Positions 32,388-42,353 of a DNA stretch of 64,000 bases are shown piece by piece (position 1 is the stretch's first letter; the number at the start of each line of letters is the position of its first letter). The notes beneath the pieces were generated by a model. The model saw nothing but the letters and a program-made list of their open reading frames with translations, made no database searches and was not told the DNA's origin. The stretch comes from SAR86 cluster bacterium. Its GTDB lineage: Bacteria > Pseudomonadota > Gammaproteobacteria > Magnimaribacterales > Magnimaribacteraceae. The position numbers and the translations under genes are program-made. Where the stretch lies: assembly GCA_016777005.1 (NCBI GenBank), contig JADHSF010000002.1, positions 39,195 to 103,194 of the forward strand, in the 5' to 3' direction.

Positions 32388-33269
32388 ATGAAATATGAAA
32401 CTATAAAATATGAAATAGATAACAATATTTTAACCATAACGCTAAATAGACCTGAGAAGCTCAATGCTTTTACTGGTCAGATGATGGATGAATTGATTTC
32501 TGCATTTGATAATGCTGGTAAGGATGACGAAGTACGAGTGGTGATAGTAACGGGTGCGGGCAGGGGCTTTTGTGCTGGCGCTGATTTATCTTCTGGCTCT
32601 AATACCTTTAATCGTGATGTTAGAAATAATAAAGGAGATGAGGTTGATTACAAAAAAGATCCAGAATGGATAAGAGATGGAGGAGGTAGGACAACTTTAT
32701 CCATCTTTGATTGTCCTAAACCAATTATTGCAGCAATAAATGGTCCTGCTGTTGGTGTGGGAGTGACTATGACTTTACCAATGGACATTAGGCTAGCAAG
32801 TGAGGAGGCTAAGTTTGGTTTTGTATTTGCAAGAAGAGGCTTAGTCCCTGAAGCAGCATCAAGCTGGTTCTTGCCAAGATTGGTCGGTATAAGCAAGGCA
32901 TTAGAATGGACTTATTCAGGGAAAGTCTTTAGCGCTCAAGAAGCTCAAGAAGGAGGTTTAATCAGGTCAGTCCATAAACCTGAGGAATTATTAGAGGAAG
33001 CCAGATCTATAGCAAAAGAAATTATTCAAAATACTTCATCAATATCAGTTTCATTAACACGTCAAATGCTTTGGAGAATGCTCGGAGCAGATCATCCCAT
33101 GGAGGCACACAAAATTGATTCTAGATTTATTTATGAACTTGGAAGAGGTGATGATGCTAAAGAGGGAGTGAACTCTTTCTTAGAAAAGAGGTCACCAGAT
33201 TTCCCTAATAAAGTTTCCGAAGATATGCCTGAGTCTTATCCTTGGTGGAACGAAAAGAAATTTAGCTAA
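32388..33269 (+). CDS. enoyl-CoA hydratase/isomerase family protein
   Basis: Crotonase-fold protein of 293 residues. The two oxyanion-hole regions are visible (GRGFCAGADLS and NGPAVGVGVTM) and GLVPEAASSWFLPRLVG carries the Glu aligned with the second catalytic Glu of enoyl-CoA hydratase. This fits hydration or isomerisation of enoyl-CoA esters in fatty acid or related degradation; the chain specificity is not readable. It is sandwiched between cysE and tesB with 10-bp and 1-bp spacers, so a three-gene operon is likely and its pairing with a thioesterase supports acyl-CoA metabolism. Confidence 0.88.
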   Translation: MKYETIKYEIDNNILTITLNRPEKLNAFTGQMMDELISAFDNAGKDDEVRVVIVTGAGRGFCAGADLSSGSNTFNRDVRNNKGDEVDYKKDPEWIRDGGGRTTLSIFDCPKPIIAAINGPAVGVGVTMTLPMDIRLASEEAKFGFVFARRGLVPEAASSWFLPRLVGISKALEWTYSGKVFSAQEAQEGGLIRSVHKPEELLEEARSIAKEIIQNTSSISVSLTRQMLWRMLGADHPMEAHKIDSRFIYELGRGDDAKEGVNSFLEKRSPDFPNKVSEDMPESYPWWNEKKFS

Positions 33270-33270
33270 T

Positions 33271-34140
33271 ATGAAAAAGAAAGCATTAAATAAACTAATA
33301 AAATTATTGGATCTTGAGACGCTTGAAGAAAATCTTTTTAGAGGGCAAAGTGAAAATATAGGAGGGCCTCGAGTTTTTGGAGGACAAGTAATAGGGCAGG
33401 CTCTAACAGCTGCAGCTCGGACAGTACCTGAGAAAAGATTTGCTCACTCCTTACATGCCTACTTTCTTCGTCCAGGTGACATGGAGTACCCGATTATTTA
33501 CAACGTGGAAAGAACTAGAGATGGAGGTAGCTTTACTACACGACGTGTAATTGCGATCCAAAAAGGTGAACCAATTTTTGATATGTCTCTATCTTTCCAT
33601 AAAAAGGAAAAGGGACCATCACATCAGATTAATATGGATGATATTCCTGGCCCTAATGAATGTATGAGTGATTTAGATATTAAAAAGAAAATCATAGATA
33701 AGATACCTGAAAAGCATAGAGATTTCTTTTTAAGAGAAAGGCCTATAGAGATGAGGCACTTACCAGGTGAGAGCATGTTTGATGAACCCAAAAATAAACT
33801 CCCCTACAAGCATGTATGGATGAAGGCAGTTGGAAAGTTACCTGATGATGTGTTGCAGCATCAGGCTATATTGGCTTATGCCTCTGATATGGGTCTTCTT
33901 AGTACTTCTATGAATCCTCATAAGCTAAGCTATGCCAAAGGCAATGTTATGAGTGCTAGCTTAGATCATGCCATGTGGTTTCACAGACCTTTTAGGGCAG
34001 ATGAATGGATGCTTTATTCAACAGATAGTCCAAGCGCGAGCAATGCCAGAGGGTTTAATCGAGGAAGCGTCTATACAGAGAAAGGCATTTTAGTTGCTTC
34101 TGCTGTTCAAGAAGGCTTAATGCGCGTTGTTAAGAAATAA
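33271..34140 (+). CDS. tesB: acyl-CoA thioesterase II
   Basis: A 289-residue double-hotdog thioesterase hydrolysing acyl-CoA to free acid and CoA. The opening LDLETLEENLFRGQSE and VFGGQVIGQAL are typical of TesB; the catalytic set is present as Asp in AYASDMGLL, Ser/Thr in STDSPSASNARG and Gln in AVQEGLMR. It starts 1 bp after the enoyl-CoA hydratase stop. Its end is 3 bp from the convergent small secreted protein gene, with no terminator hairpin seen. Confidence 0.94.
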   Translation: MKKKALNKLIKLLDLETLEENLFRGQSENIGGPRVFGGQVIGQALTAAARTVPEKRFAHSLHAYFLRPGDMEYPIIYNVERTRDGGSFTTRRVIAIQKGEPIFDMSLSFHKKEKGPSHQINMDDIPGPNECMSDLDIKKKIIDKIPEKHRDFFLRERPIEMRHLPGESMFDEPKNKLPYKHVWMKAVGKLPDDVLQHQAILAYASDMGLLSTSMNPHKLSYAKGNVMSASLDHAMWFHRPFRADEWMLYSTDSPSASNARGFNRGSVYTEKGILVASAVQEGLMRVVKK

Positions 34141-34143
34141 TTA

Positions 34144-34572
34144 TTATTTAGGGTAAAAACGCATCTCCACCGTATTATCTTTTAAGTTCATTGTAGTAAT
34201 ACATAAGAACTGGTTTCCATCACTTACATCATCAAGGGAATAGAAAGAATAAATATATCCCTCTCGACTCCAAACACCTTGTCTAGATGCACTCACTCTT
34301 AAGCCATCATTATTTATTGCAATAGCCCTTCCTTGAAATGACCCTTGATCTGGTGAATTAGGATTATTCACTTTAACATTATAAGTTAACCAGGTTTTTC
34401 CATATTTCTCATTATCAGACACCACATCAATTACTCCGCCTGAATCAGTCAGAGAGGTAGAGTTAATTTCTCCAGATAGTTTTATACCTTCTCCGGACAA
34501 GTCAAACCCATTGACAGAAAATGCACTTGAAAGAAGAAAGATGGCAATTAATTTTTTGTAAGTTTGAGACAT
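34144..34572 (-). CDS. small secreted protein of unknown function
   Basis: A 142-residue protein with a Sec-type signal peptide (KKLIAIFLLSSAFSVNG) and a mature part of about 120 residues rich in beta-strand-like alternation (WLTYNVKVNN, FQGRAIAINNDGLRVSASR). Only one Cys is present near the C-terminus. No family is recognised; a small periplasmic beta-barrel or lipocalin-like fold is possible but not shown. It stands alone, leftward, 73 bp downstream of gltD, and may be read through from the gltBD operon. Confidence 0.65.
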   Translation of the reverse strand: MSQTYKKLIAIFLLSSAFSVNGFDLSGEGIKLSGEINSTSLTDSGGVIDVVSDNEKYGKTWLTYNVKVNNPNSPDQGSFQGRAIAINNDGLRVSASRQGVWSREGYIYSFYSLDDVSDGNQFLCITTMNLKDNTVEMRFYPK

Positions 34573-34645
34573 AGCACTTATCCGTTTAGTTAGAATCTTG
34601 ACTTTATTACAAAATATCTTTGAAAGGAAATCAAAAATTTAGGTC

Positions 34646-36097
34646 TTATGTGAGAGTAGTCTCCCCCATTAAGTTTAGGTCTATTTCACGAGCAGCAGCT
34701 CTTCCCTCATTAATGGCCCAAACTACAAGAGATTGTCCTCTTCTGCAATCACCCGCAGCAAAGACCTTGGGATTGGATGTTTGATGTATATTGTGATCGG
34801 CTTTATAGTTTGATCTTTCATCAAGTTCTACTTCAAGCTTGTCTAGAGCATAATGCTCAGGTCCTAAAAAACCCATTGCCAAAAGGATAAGATCAGCTTC
34901 CCATTCTTTTTCTGATCCAGATACTTCTTTAAAATTGGTATCAACTTCAACTGTTCTAATGCCTCTCAATGTACCATCTTCGTTCCTGAGGAACTCTTTA
35001 CCTGAGATTGAGTAAACTCTTGGATCACTGCCATAAATTTCTGTCGATTCTTCATGTCCATAATCAACTTTATAAACTCTAGGAAATAAAGGCCAAGGAT
35101 TATTTTCAGATCTTTCCTTTGGAGGTTCGGGCATAATTTCAAAATTAATAAGAGACTTGCATCCATGTCTCAATGAGGTGCCTATACAGTCAGTACCAGT
35201 ATCTCCACCACCTATAACTATGACATTTTTGCCTTTAGCAGATATATATTGACCGTCATCATGCTCTGAATCCAATAAGCTTTTTGTATTTGTTCTAAGG
35301 AAATCCATAGCAAAATGAACTCCTACACCTTCTCTTTGTGGAATAGGTAGATCCCTAGGTTTGGTTGCTCCAGTCGTCAGTAAAATTATGTCATTAGATT
35401 GATTAAGCTCCTCCATACTGAGAGCGTTTTCTCCTTGTCCCCCAACATCCGCATTGGTAAAGAATTGAATACCTTCTGTCTCCATGATCTCTAATCTTTG
35501 ATCAATAATAGATTTATCTAATTTCATATTAGGAATGCCATACATCATCAGACCACCAATTCGATCAGATCTTTCATAAACTTTAACTGTATGTCCTACA
35601 CTATTGAGCTGTTGGGCTGCCGATAATCCTGCTGGACCGGAACCAACAATGGCAATAGACTTACCTGTTCTTGTTGAAGGGATCTGTGGTTTTAACCAAC
35701 CATTTTGAAAACCTTTATCAGCTATCGCAAATTCTAGATTTTTTATTGCAACGGGACTTTCTGTTATACCAAGCACACATGCTCCTTCGCAAACCGCAGG
35801 ACAAACTCTTCCAGTGACTTCTGGAAAGTTATTTGTAAGCATTAATTTATCAAAAGCTTCTTCCCATTTATTCTGATAAACAAGGTCATTCCATTCTGGA
35901 ATGAGGTTGTACACGGGGCAACCTTCACCTGACTGGCAAAAAGGAACACCGCAATCCATACATCTTGATCCTTGAACAGAAAGTTTCTCATCATCATGGT
36001 CACTATAGATTTCTTTAAAATCTAGCACCCTTTCCTTGGCAGGACGATATGGCTCGACAGCTCTTGAGAACTCTTTAAATCCTGTAATTTTACCCAT
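34646..36097 (-). CDS. gltD: glutamate synthase small subunit
   Basis: NADPH-oxidising beta subunit of GOGAT, passing electrons to GltB. Of 483 residues, the N-terminal Fe-S domain has [19 protein letters not shown] and [12 protein letters not shown]; two dinucleotide folds follow ([16 protein letters not shown] for FAD and [13 protein letters not shown] for NADPH). The C-terminal [19 protein letters not shown] is the usual FAD-binding end. The start overlaps gltB by 8 bp, so both subunits are made together. Confidence 0.96.
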   Translation of the reverse strand: MGKITGFKEFSRAVEPYRPAKERVLDFKEIYSDHDDEKLSVQGSRCMDCGVPFCQSGEGCPVYNLIPEWNDLVYQNKWEEAFDKLMLTNNFPEVTGRVCPAVCEGACVLGITESPVAIKNLEFAIADKGFQNGWLKPQIPSTRTGKSIAIVGSGPAGLSAAQQLNSVGHTVKVYERSDRIGGLMMYGIPNMKLDKSIIDQRLEIMETEGIQFFTNADVGGQGENALSMEELNQSNDIILLTTGATKPRDLPIPQREGVGVHFAMDFLRTNTKSLLDSEHDDGQYISAKGKNVIVIGGGDTGTDCIGTSLRHGCKSLINFEIMPEPPKERSENNPWPLFPRVYKVDYGHEESTEIYGSDPRVYSISGKEFLRNEDGTLRGIRTVEVDTNFKEVSGSEKEWEADLILLAMGFLGPEHYALDKLEVELDERSNYKADHNIHQTSNPKVFAAGDCRRGQSLVVWAINEGRAAAREIDLNLMGETTLT

Positions 36098-39000
36098 TAC
36101 TTAATTGTTTATTAGCTTTCATTTCATTTAAGACACGTTTGAAGTCTGTAGGCATTACTTTTACAAACTTTCTTGATTCATTAGTCCAATCCTCTAAGAT
36201 GATTTTTGCAACAGTAGATTCAGTATACTCAAAATGATTTTGTATAAGATTTTTTAGATCCTCTAAGTCTTCATCAATAAGAGTTTCAATCTCGTAAGTT
36301 TCTTTATTGCAGTTTTTTATAAAATCTTCATTTTTATCGTAAATGTAAGCAATTCCTCCACTCATACCAGCACCAAAGTTTCTGCCCGTAGGACCTAAGA
36401 TCACAGCTTTACCGCCTGTCATATATTCACATCCATGATCGCCTATTCCTTCAACTACTACAGATGCTCCACTATTCCTTACGCAAAATCTTTCTGCTGC
36501 AATGCCTCTGAAATAAGCCTCACCTTGTGTTGCACCATAAAGAGCAACATTACCTAAAAGAATATTTTCTTCAGATTTAAATAGGCTATTTTTTGGAGGA
36601 TAAATTATTAATTTTCCACCTGACAGGCCTTTACCAACATAATCATTGGCATCACCTTCGAGTCTGAAGGTCATTCCTTTTACAATCCAAGCCGCAAAGC
36701 TTTGCCCGGCTGAACCTTCAAAATCAATTTCTATTGTATCTTCCGGAAGGTTATTAGATTCCCAAACCTTGGCAACTTCATTTGATAACATTGTTCCAAC
36801 AGTTCTATTGGTATTAAGAATAGGGCTCTTAAAAGAAACTTTTTCTGCTTTAGTAATTGCCTTCCTGCATTTTTCTATAAGAGAATTATCTAATGCCTTA
36901 TCTAGCCCATGATCCTGAGTTTGCGTATTGTAAACTTCGGTATTATCAAAGATTTTTTCAGCAGGCTGAAGCATTCCACTAAAATCAAGTCCACTTCTTT
37001 TCCAATGACTAATGGCTACATCAGTTTCTAAACAGTCAACTCTACCTATCATTTCATTAACAGTTTTAAATCCAAGCTCAGCCATGATCTTTCTTAAATC
37101 TTTTGCCACCATAAATAGATAATTGACAACATGTTCAGGCTTCCCTCTAAATTTTTTCCTAAGTTCTTTATCTTGCGTAGCAATACCAACTGGACAGGTA
37201 TTAAGGTGACATTTTCGCATCATTATGCAGCCCAATGTAACGAGTGGAGCCGTTGCAAAACCAAATTCTTCTGCACCAAGCAAAGCTGCTATAGCGACAT
37301 CTCTTCCAGTCTTAATTTGACCATCAGTCTGAAGTACTACTCTAGATCTCAAATTGTTCATTACTAGAGTTTGATGAGTTTCAGCGACGCCAAGTTCCCA
37401 AGGGAGCCCCGCATGTTTAATAGAGGTTAATGGCGATGCACCAGTTCCTCCATCATGACCTGCAATCACTAAATGATCAGTTTTGGCCTTAACAACACCT
37501 GCTGCAATTGTACCTACGCCTACTTCAGAAACTAACTTAACGCTTATCCTTGAGGTACGGTTAGCATTCTTTAGATCATGTATCAGTTGTGCAATATCTT
37601 CAATAGAATAGATATCATGATGAGGAGGAGGGCTAATGAGACCAACGCCGGGAGTAGAGTGTCTAATTTTAGCAATATATTCATCAACCTTTTTACCTGG
37701 TAATTCTCCACCTTCTCCGGGTTTAGCACCTTGTGATATCTTGATCTGAAGTTCATCAGAATTAGTAAGGTAGTTCATCGTTACACCGAACCTTCCGGAG
37801 GCAACCTGCTTGATAGCAGATCTTTTAGATACACCTGATTCATCTGGTTTAAATCTAATAGGATCTTCTCCACCTTCTCCAGTATTGGATTTGCCGCCCA
37901 GTTTATTCATTGCGATAGCTAATGATTCATGCGATTCAGTTGAGATAGATCCTAAGCTCATCGCTCCAGTTGCAAAACGTTTAACTATTTCTTTTTCACT
38001 TTCTACTTCTTCTAAATCTAGAGGTTTATTAATGTTTTTAAATTGTAATAATCCTCTTAAAGTACTTTGCTTAGTTGAGACCTCATTTGCATGATTAGCA
38101 AAATCCCAATAGGCGTCTTCGTTATTCGTTCTTGAAGCGAGTTGCAGGGAAGAAATAGTTTTGGGATCCCACATGTGCGCATCTCCACCATTTCTCCAAT
38201 GAAAATCTCCTGGGTTAGGCAAGTTCGTAACTTTAATTTCTTCTTTCGGATATCCTAAGTCGTGCCTTCTTAGCTGCTCATTAAATAATGCTTCGAAACT
38301 AATACCTCCAACTCTACTTGCGGTTCCAGGGAAAGATTTTTTGATTATTTCTTCTGATAGGCCTACTGCCTCGAATATTTGAGCTCCTTTATAGGAATGT
38401 AAGGTCGAAATACCCATCTTGGCCATAACTTTTAAGATACCTTTTTTCGTAGCTTTTTTGTATGCAGAAACAATATCTTTTGCGGTTGTTAGATTTTCGT
38501 CTTGCAAAGTACCGTCTTCTAGGGATTGCAGTATTGCTTCAAAAGCTAGGTATGGATTAATCGCATCAGCTCCATATCCAAATAACAAACAATGATGATG
38601 TACTTCTCTTGCCTCTCCAGTTTCAACGATAATACCTATTTTTGATCTGAGCTGTTTTTCAACTAAATGATGATGAATTGAAGAGCAAGCCAATAAAGAA
38701 CTGAGTGACATACGAGAGTCTGTTATATCTTTATCAGAGATAATAAGAAAAGAAAAATCTTCTTTAATTGCTGTTTCTGCTTCTTGGCAAATTGTTTCTA
38801 ATCTTTGCAACATTGCTTGAAGCCCACCTTCTTTGGAATAGGTTAGATCTATTATTTTTGTTTTCCAGTGAGGTGTAGACATATCTTTTATAGTCTTCAG
38901 CTCTGTATTAGAGAGAATAGGATTCTTAATTCTCAATCTTCGAGCATTTTCTGGATCATTTTTTAATAAATTTCCTTCAGGACCAATAAGGCATTCAAGA

Positions 39001-40652
39001 GACATGACGACCTCTTCTCTTATGGAATCAATTGGAGGATTTGTAACCTGAGCAAATAATTGCTTAAAGTAATCAAATAATATTCTAGGTTTGTCCGATA
39101 GGCATGCTAATGCCGCATCATTACCCATAGATCCTAAAGGATCTCTTAATTCCGTTACTAGAGGAAGTAGCATGAATTGCATAGTTTCTGTTGTATAGCC
39201 AAAAGATCGCATTCTGGATATTAGATTAGCCTCAACGCTGTCTTTTTCTTCCGGTATTTGGATATCTTCAATATCTACAATAGATTTATTCCAGTCTTTG
39301 TAAGGATTCCCGTTAGCAATATCGTTTTTGATATCTTCATCGGATATCATTTTTCCTTGTTCAAAATCAATTAAGAACATCTTTCCGGGTTGAAGTCGTC
39401 CTTTTGATATTATTGTTTTATTGTCAACTGGGAGAACTCCTACCTCAGATGCCATAATCACTTTATCGTCATTAGTTACGTAAAATCTGCTTGGTCTAAG
39501 CCCGTTCCTGTCCAGAACCGCTCCAACTTTCTTGCCATCTGTAAAAACGATTGAAGCTGGACCATCCCAAGGTTCAATCATAGAAGAGCTATATTGATAA
39601 AAGTCTTTTTTTGCATCTGACATATTTACATCAGACTGCCAGGCTTCCGGAATCATCATCATCACAGATTCCTGCAGGCTTCTGCCAGAAAGTAATAAAA
39701 ACTCGAGCACATTATCAAAGCTCCCAGAATCAGTGCAATCGAGTTCGGTAATAGGAAAGAGCTTTTCTATATCACTGCCAAATAAATCACTTTCGACCAG
39801 ACCTTGTCTAGCCTTCATAGCGTTCATATTACCTTTCAGAGTATTGATTTCTCCGTTGTGACACATAAATCTATTCGGTTGAGCTCTGTCCCATGAGGGG
39901 AAAGTATTCGTACTAAATCTAGAATGAACCATTGCTAAATGAGTTTTAAATTCCTTATTCTCTAAATCGGAATAAAAAGGAAATAACTGAGAAGGGGTAA
40001 GCATGCCCTTGTAGACAATAACTGACGAGGACAAACTGCAAGCATAGAATAATTTTGCTTCTTTTAAAGCCTGATTGCTTCTAATTGCGTGGCTTAAACG
40101 CTTCCTAATTAAGTATATTTTTCTATCAAAATCGTCTTGAGGCAGACCATCTTCAGACTTAATAAAGAGTTGAGATATGTAGGGTTGGGCACGCCTAGAT
40201 GCGGGACCTACATCTGCTTTATCTGGATCAACGGGAACTTCTCGCCAACCTAAAAATACTTGATTTTCTTCTTCAATTATTTTTTCACTTAGTTTTACGC
40301 AGTGTTTTCTTTCTTCAATATCAACTGGTAAAAAGATATTACCAACAGCATACTGGCCTTTCGATGGAAGAGTTATATCAAGTTTTCCTGCTTCTGAACG
40401 GTAGAAACTATCCGGAATAGCCATCAAGATACCTGCACCATCGCCAGTATTTTCTTCGAAGCCGCAACCCCCCCTGTGATCCATCTGTGAATTTACATGA
40501 AAAGCATCATCCATGATTTCTCTCGAAGGAATTCCCTTGATATTAGCTACAAGGCCAACACCACAAGAATCTTTCTCGAACTGAGGATCGTATAACCCAC
40601 TTTTTTTGGGGAAACCAAACCTGTACTTATTTTTAAGTGTTAAATTCTTCAT
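36090..40652 (-). CDS. gltB: glutamate synthase large subunit
   Basis: Alpha subunit of NADPH-GOGAT: moves the amide of glutamine onto 2-oxoglutarate to give two glutamates. At 1520 residues it is full length. Cys30 in KDSCGVGLVA is the N-terminal amidotransferase nucleophile after removal of a 29-residue propeptide; the FMN-binding synthase domain includes GEGGELPGKKVDEYIA and GGTGASPLTSIKHAG; the 3Fe-4S motif is CIMMRKCHLNTCPVG; the C-terminal beta-helix has GGKAVILGPTG. With GlnK/AmtB at 60-64 kb it forms the ammonium assimilation set. Confidence 0.97.
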   Translation of the reverse strand: MKNLTLKNKYRFGFPKKSGLYDPQFEKDSCGVGLVANIKGIPSREIMDDAFHVNSQMDHRGGCGFEENTGDGAGILMAIPDSFYRSEAGKLDITLPSKGQYAVGNIFLPVDIEERKHCVKLSEKIIEEENQVFLGWREVPVDPDKADVGPASRRAQPYISQLFIKSEDGLPQDDFDRKIYLIRKRLSHAIRSNQALKEAKLFYACSLSSSVIVYKGMLTPSQLFPFYSDLENKEFKTHLAMVHSRFSTNTFPSWDRAQPNRFMCHNGEINTLKGNMNAMKARQGLVESDLFGSDIEKLFPITELDCTDSGSFDNVLEFLLLSGRSLQESVMMMIPEAWQSDVNMSDAKKDFYQYSSSMIEPWDGPASIVFTDGKKVGAVLDRNGLRPSRFYVTNDDKVIMASEVGVLPVDNKTIISKGRLQPGKMFLIDFEQGKMISDEDIKNDIANGNPYKDWNKSIVDIEDIQIPEEKDSVEANLISRMRSFGYTTETMQFMLLPLVTELRDPLGSMGNDAALACLSDKPRILFDYFKQLFAQVTNPPIDSIREEVVMSLECLIGPEGNLLKNDPENARRLRIKNPILSNTELKTIKDMSTPHWKTKIIDLTYSKEGGLQAMLQRLETICQEAETAIKEDFSFLIISDKDITDSRMSLSSLLACSSIHHHLVEKQLRSKIGIIVETGEAREVHHHCLLFGYGADAINPYLAFEAILQSLEDGTLQDENLTTAKDIVSAYKKATKKGILKVMAKMGISTLHSYKGAQIFEAVGLSEEIIKKSFPGTASRVGGISFEALFNEQLRRHDLGYPKEEIKVTNLPNPGDFHWRNGGDAHMWDPKTISSLQLASRTNNEDAYWDFANHANEVSTKQSTLRGLLQFKNINKPLDLEEVESEKEIVKRFATGAMSLGSISTESHESLAIAMNKLGGKSNTGEGGEDPIRFKPDESGVSKRSAIKQVASGRFGVTMNYLTNSDELQIKISQGAKPGEGGELPGKKVDEYIAKIRHSTPGVGLISPPPHHDIYSIEDIAQLIHDLKNANRTSRISVKLVSEVGVGTIAAGVVKAKTDHLVIAGHDGGTGASPLTSIKHAGLPWELGVAETHQTLVMNNLRSRVVLQTDGQIKTGRDVAIAALLGAEEFGFATAPLVTLGCIMMRKCHLNTCPVGIATQDKELRKKFRGKPEHVVNYLFMVAKDLRKIMAELGFKTVNEMIGRVDCLETDVAISHWKRSGLDFSGMLQPAEKIFDNTEVYNTQTQDHGLDKALDNSLIEKCRKAITKAEKVSFKSPILNTNRTVGTMLSNEVAKVWESNNLPEDTIEIDFEGSAGQSFAAWIVKGMTFRLEGDANDYVGKGLSGGKLIIYPPKNSLFKSEENILLGNVALYGATQGEAYFRGIAAERFCVRNSGASVVVEGIGDHGCEYMTGGKAVILGPTGRNFGAGMSGGIAYIYDKNEDFIKNCNKETYEIETLIDEDLEDLKNLIQNHFEYTESTVAKIILEDWTNESRKFVKVMPTDFKRVLNEMKANKQLSNG

Positions 40653-40721
40653 ATTGTTTAATTTACTTTTTTAGCTTTTAGTTAGCTTAAAAAATAAAAC
40701 GGGGGGCTGCGAAGGGCAGTG

Positions 40722-40750
40722 ATTGTACCTTTTGTTGGTAGTTCTGTGAA
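40722..40750 (-). promoter_or_regulatory. candidate sigma-70 promoter of gltBD
   Basis: On the minus strand TTCACA, a 17-bp spacer and TACAAT lie in the 104-bp gap between aroB and gltB. Transcription would start near 40715, giving a leader of about 60 bases with a run of C (G on the plus strand) next to a short CTGC/GCAG hairpin. Only sequence match supports it. Confidence 0.45.
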
Positions 40751-40756
40751 GATTGA

Positions 40757-41830
40757 CTAGCTTATTTTTATTGACTCAAGAATCTGTAATTTTTCAGGAC
40801 TTGAGACGATCTGAGGATCTCCTATTTTATTTATAAGAATGAAATTGAGATCATTGCCCTTTCTTTTTTTATCTGAAGACATTAATTGTAATAATTTATT
40901 TTCATCAAATGATGAATTGAGCAGTTCTTCAGTAAGAATAGATGAAATAAGTTTCCTTATTTTTCGTCCTTCTTTCTTATCAAGATTTAAAACTCGCTCA
41001 GATAAGTTAGTTGCCATTATTGCTCCTAAGGCAACCGATTCTCCATGAGAGAAGTCTCTATATTCGCCATACAACTCAATGGCATGGCCAAATGTATGGC
41101 CTAGATTAAGCCACTTCCTAACTCCCTGTTCTGTCTCATCTTTTGCAACAACCTCAGATTTTATTTCAATAGATCTAGCAATCGCCTTTAAAAGTTTTTC
41201 TTGGTCTGATTTAAGCAGGGCATCAATATTTTCTGATAACCAATCAAAGAAACCATCGTCTATTATCAGTGCATGTTTAATAATCTCAGCCAAGCCTTCT
41301 CTAATTTGCTTATCATCGAGACTTAGCAACAAATCGGTATCACTCAAAACTTTAGAAGGTTGATGAAATGCTCCAATCATATTCTTCCCTTTTGGATGAT
41401 TAATAGCTGTTTTCCCGCCTACTGATGCATCGACTTGGGATAGAAGGGTTGAAGGTATAAGAACAAAATCAACTCCTCTTTGATAGGTTGCTGCAGCAAA
41501 GCCAGTAAGATCGCATATGATTCCCCCACCTAAAGCAAAGAGAATACAATCCCTACTATAATTATTTTCAATTAATGCGTCATGGATCAATTCTAGCGAG
41601 GAGTTGGACTTATTTATTTCACTTGCCTCAATTTCAATTTTCAAAAATTTTGACGAGATGTCCTGGAGTATTCCAATTGATTTTTCTTTTACAGACATTT
41701 CAATATTGGGATCTATGACCAGTAGAATTTCTCTTCCATAAAATTCTTTCACATTATCCACTGTCAAAATATCTGAACCGACAATGACCGAATAATTCTT
41801 TGAAGCTGTACTAATACTTATTTCCTTCAT
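40757..41830 (-). CDS. aroB: 3-dehydroquinate synthase
   Basis: Second shikimate-pathway step, cyclising DAHP with catalytic NAD and a divalent metal. The 357-residue protein has ALGGGIICDLTGFAAATYQRG, here given in part as GGGIICDLTGFAA, then PTTLLSQVDASVGGKT-type sequence (PSTLLSQVDASVGGKT) and the metal ligands in EIIKHALI and LNLGHTFGHAIE. The start overlaps the aroK stop by 4 bp (ATGA). The aroK-aroB-gltB-gltD order is a known gammaproteobacterial arrangement. Confidence 0.95.
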   Translation of the reverse strand: MKEISISTASKNYSVIVGSDILTVDNVKEFYGREILLVIDPNIEMSVKEKSIGILQDISSKFLKIEIEASEINKSNSSLELIHDALIENNYSRDCILFALGGGIICDLTGFAAATYQRGVDFVLIPSTLLSQVDASVGGKTAINHPKGKNMIGAFHQPSKVLSDTDLLLSLDDKQIREGLAEIIKHALIIDDGFFDWLSENIDALLKSDQEKLLKAIARSIEIKSEVVAKDETEQGVRKWLNLGHTFGHAIELYGEYRDFSHGESVALGAIMATNLSERVLNLDKKEGRKIRKLISSILTEELLNSSFDENKLLQLMSSDKKRKGNDLNFILINKIGDPQIVSSPEKLQILESIKIS

Positions 41831-42333
41831 TTTATGATCTCAATTTTATTAAGTATGCTCTCAACTACCTGATTTGGATTGTTTTTTTCATCTATTACTA
41901 AGTCACTAAGCTTCTCATAGATAGGATTGCGGAACTTAGCGATGTTTCTTAATATTAATTCCTTATCGCCATCTCCTTGCAATAAAGGTCTCTCATTGTT
42001 ATTCATTGTTCTTTCTAATTGAGTCTGGATTGAAGTCTTTAAATAAATAACTGTACCTTTTTTTAATAGCTCTCTATTTTCTTCTTTTAAAATAATGCCG
42101 CCACCAGTTGAGATTACACAATCTTTGTTTTCTATTAAAGTTGTAAATATATCCAGTTCTCTTGTTCTGAATTTCTCTTCACCTTCCACATCAAAAATAT
42201 GAGAAATAGTTACCCCAGTTTTATTAACTATCTCTTCATCTGTGTCAAAAAAATTAAGATTCAATCTTTTTGACAATTTTTTTCCAACTACGGACTTACC
42301 AGAAGCCATAGGCCCGATAATTATTAGCCTCAT
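41827..42333 (-). CDS. aroK: shikimate kinase
   Basis: Phosphorylates shikimate at O3. The 168 residues carry the P-loop GPMASGKSVVG near the N-terminus, the shikimate-binding FFDTDEEIV and STGGGIILKEENRE, and the lid NNERPLLQGDG. It is the first gene of the leftward aroK-aroB pair. Its ATG is only 20 bp from the ATG of the divergent mrcA, so any promoter must overlap coding sequence. The pilMNOPQ and damX genes that often surround aroKB are absent. Confidence 0.94.
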   Translation of the reverse strand: MRLIIIGPMASGKSVVGKKLSKRLNLNFFDTDEEIVNKTGVTISHIFDVEGEEKFRTRELDIFTTLIENKDCVISTGGGIILKEENRELLKKGTVIYLKTSIQTQLERTMNNNERPLLQGDGDKELILRNIAKFRNPIYEKLSDLVIDEKNNPNQVVESILNKIEIIK

Positions 42334-42353
42334 TGAGTTATTATAACTCCTAG

